The position numbers and the translations under genes were made by a program. Positions 36,858 to 43,282 of a stretch of DNA of 64,000 bases are shown one piece after another. Within the stretch, counting starts at the first letter, position 1, and each line of letters starts with the position of its first letter. This DNA comes from Patiriisocius sp047730165 (lineage in GTDB: Bacteria; Bacteroidota; Bacteroidia; Flavobacteriales; Flavobacteriaceae): contig NZ_CP159834.1 in assembly GCF_047730165.1 (NCBI RefSeq), positions 930,001-994,000 on the forward strand, read 5' to 3'. Under the pieces are notes generated by a model. That model saw nothing but the letters and a program-made list of their open reading frames with translations. It was not told where the DNA came from and ran no database searches.

Positions 36858-37307
36858 CTAGTTGTCACTTGCAAACCACTCTGCAAAGCTAGTAGCGGTT
36901 TCTTGTAATCTCAATGAATATAATGTGATATTTTGAGGGAGACGTAGTTTGATTTTTTCAGCAAAATCAATGACCATCATCTCGCTTGTAGGTTGATAAT
37001 CTGCTAAAATAACAGAATGTCCGCGATCGCTCAATTCTTTTGCAAGCTCTACGTGAGGCGTATTTTTATTAAAAACGGTGGCGTGATCAAAGACATCTAC
37101 AATCTCTTCTTTCACAATCTTTTTTAGATCACTAAAATCGATAACCATCCCGTACTTTACGTTACTTGTTTCTGAAATAGGAGTACCGATAACTGTTACA
37201 GATAGTTTATAACTGTGCCCGTGTACATTGCGACATTTACCGTCATAGCCATAAAGGGCGTGACCGGTTTCAAAAGAAAATTGTTTAGTGATACGTATTT
37301 TAGACAT
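36858..37307 (-). CDS. queD: 6-carboxytetrahydropterin synthase (QueD/PTPS family)
   Basis: 149 residues, queuosine precursor pathway: converts 7,8-dihydroneopterin triphosphate to 6-carboxy-tetrahydropterin. FSFETGHALYG carries the first zinc His, NVHGHSYKL the other two; MVIDFSDLKKIV, FDHATVF and the late RLQETATSFAEW (Glu) are the remaining family motifs. The catalytic Cys is in KCRNVHGH. The ATG at 37307 gives MSKIRITKQFSFETGH; an upstream TTG would add two residues only. Other queuosine genes are not in the window. Confidence 0.9.
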   Translation of the reverse strand: MSKIRITKQFSFETGHALYGYDGKCRNVHGHSYKLSVTVIGTPISETSNVKYGMVIDFSDLKKIVKEEIVDVFDHATVFNKNTPHVELAKELSDRGHSVILADYQPTSEMMVIDFAEKIKLRLPQNITLYSLRLQETATSFAEWFASDN

Positions 37308-37314
37308 TTTCAAT

Positions 37315-37330
37315 TTCCGCGTTGGCGGAA
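37315..37330. repeat. Short palindromic hairpin TTCCGC-GTTG-GCGGAA
   Basis: Perfect 6-bp stem with a 4-nt loop just upstream of queD. GC-rich in an AT-rich gap; likely a member of the small extragenic palindromes common in this family. Confidence 0.5.
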
Positions 37331-37391
37331 TACTTTTTTAGGTTGAATAAAATGGAGACAACTTGTAGCCATATATAAATACAAAGATAAC

Positions 37392-37535
37392 CTACTTATC
37401 CTTATTCTTTCTACGCTTTTCTAAATCCTTAAAGTAACGCCAGTTTTTATACTTCTTAAATAGTACTGCGCTAATGATAATGATCCCGAGAATCATCAAT
37501 CCGCCTTTGCCTGTTAGGTATTCAAATACTTCCAT
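37392..37535 (-). CDS. Small single-helix membrane protein (47 aa)
   Basis: The minus strand encodes MEVFEYLTGKGGLMILGIII followed by ISAVLFKKYKNWRYFKDLEK and a basic tail RRKNKDK. One membrane helix spans about residues 12-26 with a strongly positive C-terminal side, the pattern of a real small membrane protein rather than random sequence. It has an ATG start and a TAG stop, and no gene overlaps it. I do not recognise a family. It may be the downstream partner of the hypothetical gene at 37718-38125 or an independent unit. Confidence 0.5.
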   Translation of the reverse strand: MEVFEYLTGKGGLMILGIIIISAVLFKKYKNWRYFKDLEKRRKNKDK

Positions 37536-37542
37536 GTGCAAT

Positions 37543-37556
37543 CCCGTCTAGACGGG
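37543..37556. repeat. Perfect 14-bp palindrome CCCGTCTAGACGGG
   Basis: Located 8 bp upstream of the small membrane protein start; it could be an operator or an extragenic palindrome. No second copy was seen in the window. Confidence 0.5.
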
Positions 37557-37717
37557 TATCTTTTAATCCTAAGTTGAAGATTTTATTTTAAAATGTAAAC
37601 GATAAAAGCACTACTATTTTTGAGCTAATCTTTTTTAATAAAAGGAATTGTAATTTGCATTCTAGCAGCCTTTTCGGTGTCATATTTTGTGTTTAAATTC
37701 TCATAAAAGAAAGACTA

Positions 37718-38125
37718 TTAACCTTTGCTAACAGTTTCCACATTAAAACCTAATGAGTTTATTCTAACGGCTTGTATTTCCTGCTTTTGCACTTTAAATG
37801 CATTATAAATAGCACGTTTGTCTTCAAAAGTAAACTGCGTCTCTTCAAACCAATCGTGAATAGCAATCTTTTCGTTTTCTAACTGTGCCTTTCTAATTAC
37901 CTCAACAGTCATCAGGTGCCAGTGTGTGTTTCTATCTCTATTTACCGAATATCCTATTGACTCTACAAAAGAAGTTTTAGGTTGATTAATTATTTTGACT
38001 CCATTTTTTAAAACGGCGAGCGTTATTGTGAGCCCAACAACTTCAGAAAAACTGTACCGCATAAAATCGTCAAAGCCTTGTTGCTTGACATTGTACATTT
38101 TATCACCTATTTCTAATTGCTTCAT
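37718..38125 (-). CDS. Hypothetical protein
   Basis: 135 residues from the ATG at 38125 (MKQLEIGDKMYNVKQQGFDD); a TTG four codons earlier is less likely. The composition is that of a folded cytoplasmic protein, with no signal peptide or membrane helix. Segments such as YNVKQQGFDDFMRYSFSEVV and DRNTHWHLMTVEVIRKAQLE do not bring a family to mind. It stands alone between two non-coding gaps. The coding pattern (no stop in 408 bp of AT-rich DNA, balanced codons) supports a real gene. Confidence 0.6.
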   Translation of the reverse strand: MKQLEIGDKMYNVKQQGFDDFMRYSFSEVVGLTITLAVLKNGVKIINQPKTSFVESIGYSVNRDRNTHWHLMTVEVIRKAQLENEKIAIHDWFEETQFTFEDKRAIYNAFKVQKQEIQAVRINSLGFNVETVSKG

Positions 38126-38137
38126 AAGAGAAGCCAA

Positions 38138-38630
38138 ATTTCAAAAAATATAAACACTACGCAACTAGTTTTATGGAATGTTATTAACCGTCCTTCAAGA
38201 CACATTATTACGCGTCTCTAGATCCTAAGGAAACCAGAACAATTAACTTTATTAATCAAATGAATTACAAAGAGAGAGCCCTATTATTTAATGTTCATTA
38301 ATATCTTCCTTAGGAAATACTCAAACTATTGTTTTTTATCAAAACAAAGATGTTTCAATAAAAGGAACGATATTTTATTTCTTTTGAATGTCTTGTTTGA
38401 GCTTCTCAAATGTGGAAACAACCTTTTATAGGCCTTTTCATAAAATCAAGGTGTCAGACTTGTTTGTTAAGATGTAAGAGTGGGCTGTGAAAACCTAATC
38501 GTTAACTAGCTAAGAAATTAAACTTAAGGGGTAAAATAGTAAAAAACCTGAATGGTTTGTGTTTTTATTTAGATTGAACACGATAGAGAGTGCTTTGATA
38601 AACAGCTACATTTATAAACGCTGAAAACAG
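38138..38630. other. Non-coding gap, about 490 bp
   Basis: No frame here has a protein-like reading on either strand. Only a weak AAACC/GGTTT hairpin with a T-run (about 38547-38564) is visible near the MATE gene end. It may hold the promoter of the hypothetical gene. Confidence 0.4.
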
Positions 38631-39965
38631 CTACCCTTTTACTAAAGGTAAATATTTTCTATAAAACTTCACCACAAGGGCCACGCCACGCCAAGCAACC
38701 CAAACAGTTAAGGCTAACCAGATGCCCCACAAGCCCCAGCCTGTTTGCTTAGATAGAAATAACACCGGAACAAAGCCTAAAAAAGTGGATGCCAGAAGCA
38801 CATTGCGTAAATACCCCATCTCGCCAAGTCCTTTAAAAATAGCGTCGAGGGTAAATGCAATGGCACTAAAAGGCAACATAACAAGCACCATAAAAAAGAC
38901 GCTGGAGTAGATAGAAATCACTTCTGGGTTTTTGTTATAAACCCACCCTAATGGTTCGTAAAAAATAGCTCCTAGGGCAACGAGTCCCAAAGCAACGATA
39001 ACGTTATAAGAGATGACTCGTTTTGTTAAATGCCATAATTTTTTAAAATCACCTTCGCCTAAGAGTTTGCCACCAAGAATATTACCGGCTGCGCCGTAAC
39101 CGTCTAAGAAAAAAGCGGTGAAAAGCCATATGTTTAATGCGATGGTATGTGCCGCGACGACCGCAGTACCAAGCCCGGCTGCTTCTCTGGTTGATAGGAT
39201 TAAAGCAACATTTAATGCGACAGACCTCAAAAATAGATTTGAACTCATCGAGACCAATCGCTTTATTTCGGGATGTAGTTTTAACTTTAATCGCAGAGAG
39301 ACATCTGTTTTCTTTAATACCAAGATAAGCGCTAAGAGCGCCATGATTGCTTGTGCGATCAAACTAGCCCAAGCAGCCCCCACTACCCCCATTGCTTCTA
39401 TGTAGCCATCTAGACCATACACAAACAAGAAGTCTAGCCCAATATTAACTCCGGCGCCGATAGCCGCAATAATCATGGGCCAAAAGGTATTCTGTAAGCC
39501 TCTAAAGATTCCAAAAACCGCGAAGGTGAACAGCGTCAATGGGAAGCCCCAAACTCTAATGTCATAGTATGCAACGCTGAGGTCTAGGATCATTCCTTTT
39601 GCATTGAGAAGGGTAAATATTTCTGTTACAGAAAAGTAAGTTGATGCTAAAACGATAATACTGAGTCCCACATTAAAATAAACAGCTTGTGCTGGAAAAC
39701 TCTTCAGGTCTCCTATTTTACCTGCACCTAAATTTTGCGAGATAATGGCAGAAATTGCACTTCTTGTCTGACCAAGAATCCAGATAAGCGCAGATAAAAA
39801 TGCCCCTACAATACCAACTGCAGCAAGTGATTCTGTGCCAAATTCTGGAATATTACCCACAATCGCTGCATCTGTACTAGACAAAACAGGCTCAGCAATC
39901 CCTGCGATAATTGCAGGAATCGCGAGTTGTTGAATTCGTTTAAATGAAATATCTGTCAATGCCAT
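38631..39965 (-). CDS. MATE family efflux transporter (DinF-like)
   Basis: 444 residues with twelve hydrophobic helices; inner-membrane multidrug or metabolite/H+ or Na+ antiporter. The start ISFKRIQQLAIPAIIAGIAE, PVLSSTDAAIVG and the later repeat-half motif LRSVALNVALILSTREAAGL correspond to the DinF branch, where the first helix carries the conserved Pro and Asp-rich region. ATG start preceded at 8 bp by a perfect -7 element. Substrate unknown. Confidence 0.9.
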   Translation of the reverse strand: MALTDISFKRIQQLAIPAIIAGIAEPVLSSTDAAIVGNIPEFGTESLAAVGIVGAFLSALIWILGQTRSAISAIISQNLGAGKIGDLKSFPAQAVYFNVGLSIIVLASTYFSVTEIFTLLNAKGMILDLSVAYYDIRVWGFPLTLFTFAVFGIFRGLQNTFWPMIIAAIGAGVNIGLDFLFVYGLDGYIEAMGVVGAAWASLIAQAIMALLALILVLKKTDVSLRLKLKLHPEIKRLVSMSSNLFLRSVALNVALILSTREAAGLGTAVVAAHTIALNIWLFTAFFLDGYGAAGNILGGKLLGEGDFKKLWHLTKRVISYNVIVALGLVALGAIFYEPLGWVYNKNPEVISIYSSVFFMVLVMLPFSAIAFTLDAIFKGLGEMGYLRNVLLASTFLGFVPVLFLSKQTGWGLWGIWLALTVWVAWRGVALVVKFYRKYLPLVKG

Positions 39966-39973
39966 TGGTGCTG

Positions 39974-39981
39974 CAAAGTTA
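39974..39981 (-). promoter_or_regulatory. -7 promoter element of the MATE gene
   Basis: TAACTTTG on the minus strand, eight bases before the ATG at 39965. Confidence 0.6.
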
Positions 39982-40048
39982 TACTTTGCATACGTATTTT
40001 CAGACGTAATGGTACTGGCATTGTTTCAATAATTTACTTGATGTATGT

Positions 40049-40555
40049 TTACAACACTAGCTCATAGCAATAAAAAGGAGCATCACTCTGCTTGGGGAAA
40101 AAGATACTCCCTAGCTGTTGATATCCGCGATGTTTATAAAACTGTTGATTGCGGGTGTTTAAACTAAAAGTATCGAGTCTTATAGAGCTCGCTTTTTTAT
40201 TCTTAACAAAGTCTTCGGCAAAATCCATTAGTTTTTTAGCGTAGCCTTGATGTTGAAAGTCAGGGTGGATTGCTAGGCGGTGTATATAGTAGTTTGATCC
40301 ATCGACAGTGAGCCAGTCTATCTCATCGTATTCACTATCTTTTAATGTAGATATGGTAATACAACCCATTAAATTTTCTGAAGCACTATCTAAAAGAACA
40401 TATAATTCTCCTCTGGCGAGATCATTTTCAAAAGCAAGCACATTGGGATAATGTTCGTTCCATTGATAGATATTTTGCGAAATCATATAGGCGGCACAGG
40501 TGCGCGTAATTGTGATAATTTTGTCAATATTTGAGGGTTTAGCTTTCCGTATCAT
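40049..40555 (-). CDS. GNAT family N-acetyltransferase
   Basis: 168 residues from the ATG at 40555. YYIHRLAIHPDFQHQGYAKK (about 90-109) is the acetyl-CoA-binding motif A (Q-x-x-G-x-A), and RLDTFSLNTRNQQFYKHRGY gives the NxxxxxFYxxxGF element. The acceptor is unknown; related proteins acetylate small amines or antibiotics. A TTG three codons upstream is possible. It shares a short intergenic region with the divergent universal stress gene. Confidence 0.85.
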   Translation of the reverse strand: MIRKAKPSNIDKIITITRTCAAYMISQNIYQWNEHYPNVLAFENDLARGELYVLLDSASENLMGCITISTLKDSEYDEIDWLTVDGSNYYIHRLAIHPDFQHQGYAKKLMDFAEDFVKNKKASSIRLDTFSLNTRNQQFYKHRGYQQLGSIFFPKQSDAPFYCYELVL

Positions 40556-40565
40556 TTTTATCAAG

Positions 40566-40573
40566 TAATTTTG
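40566..40573 (+). promoter_or_regulatory. -7 promoter element of the first universal stress gene
   Basis: TAATTTTG, an exact TAnnTTTG, 27 bases before the ATG at 40601. Confidence 0.55.
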
Positions 40574-40600
40574 CAGTCGTTTAAAGATAGCAATTTCGGT

Positions 40601-41398
40601 ATGAAAAATATATTAGTTCCTGTGGGATCGTCAAAAAGTGCGGTAAGTAATTTGCAATATGCAATTGATCTTGCTAAGGAGGTGGATGCAAATGTGTATG
40701 TGATTTCTGTATTTAAGCAAGTCTCAAAAGTGGGTGGCCTTACAAAGTTAAATGAAATCATGAAAGAAGATTCTAAAAATAGAATTGCAGAAGTTATGGC
40801 GGCTGTCGACACAAAAGGCGTAACGGTGGTAGCGCACCCTATCAAGGGTGATGTGCTAGATGGAGTAAAGCGGTTCAATAAACATGTTCCCGTAGATTTA
40901 ATGGTGATTTCGCCACGAAGTAACAGTATACGTGAAGAAGTCTTTTTAGGTAAAACATCTGGAAAACTAGTTAAAAGCACTTCAGTTCCAGTACTGGTTG
41001 TGCCAGAAGACGTAGTTTTTGAGAAGCCAAAAACGGTGATGATGGCTTTCAAGAATGGACAATTTAAAAAGAATAAGACCCTGGAGCCATTGGCTTACTT
41101 AACTAAAAAGTTTAACCTAGAAGTAAACTTGCTTCATGTAGAAACTCCAGAAAGTACTTTGGAAATGTTAGGCGTAAGTAAGAAGCTTATGAAAATTAAA
41201 AAAACTTACATTAAAACAGAAAATGCATCTACTTTTCTAGGAGTGGTAGAGCACTTTCAGCAAATGAATCCAGATTTTATTTGTGTAGTAAGACGACAGA
41301 GAGGCTTTTTCTCAAAACTCTGGGAAAAGAACATTATTCTAAAAAAAGAATTCTATACTTCTAAGCCGCTTTTTGTTCTTGGCGTGCAGGATTATTAA
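40601..41398 (+). CDS. Universal stress protein, tandem-domain
   Basis: 265 residues with two UspA-like halves. The first is clear: MKNILVPVGSSKSAVSNLQY at the start and DLMVISPRSNSIREEVFL then SVPVLVVPEDV at its end (about 105-140); the second half (KTVMMAFKNGQFKKNKTLEP onward) is diverged. The canonical GxxGx9G(S/T) ATP motif is not intact. Such proteins respond to starvation or redox stress; the molecular role is not known. The ATG at 40601 fits the domain start; a longer frame back to 40571 runs into the promoter. Confidence 0.85.
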   Translation: MKNILVPVGSSKSAVSNLQYAIDLAKEVDANVYVISVFKQVSKVGGLTKLNEIMKEDSKNRIAEVMAAVDTKGVTVVAHPIKGDVLDGVKRFNKHVPVDLMVISPRSNSIREEVFLGKTSGKLVKSTSVPVLVVPEDVVFEKPKTVMMAFKNGQFKKNKTLEPLAYLTKKFNLEVNLLHVETPESTLEMLGVSKKLMKIKKTYIKTENASTFLGVVEHFQQMNPDFICVVRRQRGFFSKLWEKNIILKKEFYTSKPLFVLGVQDY

Positions 41399-41436
41399 AG
41401 ATAAGATACTTTTATGGTGCATTCATAATTAAGGAG

Positions 41437-41444
41437 TATTTTTG
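41437..41444 (+). promoter_or_regulatory. -7 promoter element of the second universal stress gene
   Basis: TATTTTTG, an exact TAnnTTTG, 55 bases before the ATG at 41500. Confidence 0.55.
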
Positions 41445-41499
41445 CGCAAAATTTTTGAAGACTCGAGGTTATTTATAACACTATTACGCTTAGTTACTT

Positions 41500-42255
41500 A
41501 TGAAAAATATTTTAGTCCCAGTTGCCTCTGTAAAGAACGGAATCAATAACCTTCGCTACGCGACAAGTCTTGCCGCAGTCTATAATGCCCGTATTTATGT
41601 TACTTGCATTAAGACGGGAAACACAGAGCTTATTATTAAAGAAGTATTAGAAAACACAAATACACTAGATGTGCAAGTGGTATCTAAGCCAATTACTGGT
41701 GATGTTTTTGAGGGGATTACAGAGCTTTCAAACACGTTGCATATTGATATGATTATACTGTCGCCCAAAAGTTTAGACATTAAAGATGAAGTCTATTTAG
41801 GACCAGTGACGACAAAGATTATTAAAAATACATCTTTGCCATTATTGATTGTGCCTCAAGACTATTTCTTTAGACGTTTGTCTTCTATTTTATTTGCGCA
41901 CAAAAACGCAACGATTGAATCTACAGAAGCATCTGACACCCTAGAATCTTTTGTAGATAAGTTTCAAGCCGAGGTAACGGTTTTGCAAGTTGTTACACCG
42001 GATACTGCAGAAAATCCAAGAGAGATTCAAGCTGGATTAAAGAAGCTTTCAAGCGAGCATATAATTACGGAAAACGCAACTGTATTTCAGGGAATCACTG
42101 AGCATTTTATGGCAATCAATCCAGAAATGTTATGTGTTTTAAGAAGGAAGAATACAGGGGGTTTCTTTAAAAAATTAATACGCCAGAACGAGCAGACTTT
42201 AAAGAAGCAGTTTTTCACGACGAAGCCTTTATTGATATTAAAAGAAAGAGAATAA
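41500..42255 (+). CDS. Universal stress protein, tandem-domain
   Basis: 251 residues, paralog of the protein at 40601 with the same plan: MKNILVPVASVKNGINNLRY, IDMIILSPKSLDIKDEVYLG and SLPLLIVPQDYFF in the first half, then a diverged second half. As in its neighbour, the ATP-binding glycines are lost. Each copy has its own promoter, so they may respond to different signals. A terminator hairpin follows at 42277. Confidence 0.85.
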   Translation: MKNILVPVASVKNGINNLRYATSLAAVYNARIYVTCIKTGNTELIIKEVLENTNTLDVQVVSKPITGDVFEGITELSNTLHIDMIILSPKSLDIKDEVYLGPVTTKIIKNTSLPLLIVPQDYFFRRLSSILFAHKNATIESTEASDTLESFVDKFQAEVTVLQVVTPDTAENPREIQAGLKKLSSEHIITENATVFQGITEHFMAINPEMLCVLRRKNTGGFFKKLIRQNEQTLKKQFFTTKPLLILKERE

Positions 42256-42276
42256 TAAAAAGAAATCTCAAAAGAT

Positions 42277-42311
42277 AAAAGGACAAATCACAATGTGTGG
42301 TTTGTCCTTTT
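42277..42311 (+). terminator. Rho-independent terminator
   Basis: AAAAGGACAAA (42277-42287) pairs with TTTGTCCTTTT (42301-42311), with an inner CACA/TGTG helix in the loop and a T-run after it. It ends the universal stress transcript. Confidence 0.85.
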
Positions 42312-42343
42312 TGTTTTAAACAGAATACTGTTTATTGGAAAAG

Positions 42344-42417
42344 TGGAGAATATCGGATTCGAACCGATGGCCTTCTGACTGCCAGCCAGACGCTCTAGCC
42401 AACTGAGCTAATCCCCC
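42344..42417 (-). tRNA. tRNA-Ala (anticodon GGC)
   Basis: 74 nt on the minus strand. Acceptor GGGGGAT pairs with ATTCTCC including a G3-U70 wobble, the alanine identity pair. D-arm GCTCAGTTGGCTAGAGC, anticodon stem-loop TCTGG-CTGGCAG-TCAGA with GGC as anticodon, T-arm ATCGG-TTCGAAT-CCGAT, discriminator A; the CCA end is not encoded. No other tRNA is seen nearby. Confidence 0.96.
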
Positions 42418-42442
42418 ATTAATAAGCGCTAAAGTAACGCAA

Positions 42443-43282
42443 TTATTCCAAAAACAGAATGCTTTTTTCAAGCACTTTTTCAAGATGTTCGGGCAGTGTG
42501 TTAAGCTCCCAAGGATGACTAGTCCCGAAGACGTGATTGGCGCCCTTGATTATTTCAAAACTGCTTTGAGTACTCCAGCGATGTAATGCTTCACCTTCTT
42601 CAATAGGAACAGAAGTGTCTGCGTTTCCGTGAATAATTAACCAAGGTTTATGGAGAGATTTTGCAGCTCTACTTATTGTAAGTCGTGCTTCATTAGAAAG
42701 AAAATCTGTGTAGAATTGCCAGTTGTGTGGCATCTTCTGTTTGGTTCTTCCATTCTTTACATAGAATCGTCCCGATTTTTCCCAATCTTTAAAGCCGTCC
42801 GATTCTTCTTTAAATCTAGATCTGTAGTCGCTCACTCCTGCCCAAGTTATTACTTTGGAAATACGAGGGTCTTCTTCAGCTTTGATAAGTGCAATGCCAC
42901 CTCCACGACTATGGCCAATGAGAGAAATTACGTCCTTGTCTGTTTCGGCAAGATATTTTTCTGTGGTCATAAGGTGCGAGATTATTCGATCTACATCTTC
43001 AAGTTCTGTTGAGTAATTGTTTTGGGCAAAGGACTCCAGGTCTGGAAAATCTATGGCTTGCGCCATGGTCCCACCGTTGTGAGAGAAGTTAAACTTCACG
43101 AAGAAAAAACCGGCATTTGCAAAAGCTTCTGCAACAAGATCCCACGCACCCCAGTCTTTAAATCCTTTATACCCGTGACAATAAATGACAATAGGTTTTG
43201 GCTGTAATGTTTTGGTATAAAAACAGTCAAAGAGGATGGGCTTTTTACCCCCAGTTAAAATATTGTTTGTGTCTCTAATCAT
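42443..43282 (-). CDS. Alpha/beta hydrolase (serine, dienelactone/BAAT-like)
   Basis: 279 residues. VIYCHGYKGFKDWGAWD gives the HG oxyanion segment, SLIGHSRGGGIA the nucleophile elbow (Ser in GHSRG), and IIHGNADTSVPIEEGE and GANHVFG the acid and His of the triad. No signal peptide, so cytoplasmic. It acts on an ester or peptide of unknown nature. The ATG overlaps the stop of the upstream AddB-like gene by one base (TAATG on the minus strand), so translation is coupled. Confidence 0.88.
   Translation of the reverse strand: MIRDTNNILTGGKKPILFDCFYTKTLQPKPIVIYCHGYKGFKDWGAWDLVAEAFANAGFFFVKFNFSHNGGTMAQAIDFPDLESFAQNNYSTELEDVDRIISHLMTTEKYLAETDKDVISLIGHSRGGGIALIKAEEDPRISKVITWAGVSDYRSRFKEESDGFKDWEKSGRFYVKNGRTKQKMPHNWQFYTDFLSNEARLTISRAAKSLHKPWLIIHGNADTSVPIEEGEALHRWSTQSSFEIIKGANHVFGTSHPWELNTLPEHLEKVLEKSILFLE

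Noticed and set aside
37389..37400. ACCTACTTAT near the small membrane protein as a third copy of the small RNA core
   Set aside because: Only about 12 bases match and no -7 element or terminator accompanies them; it is the end of the small coding frame.
38138..38630. Hidden gene in the 490-bp gap
   Set aside because: All frames are short and without protein-like composition; left as non-coding.
42344..42417. Integration site at the tRNA-Ala gene
   Set aside because: No integrase and no repeated tRNA 3' end is visible on either side.
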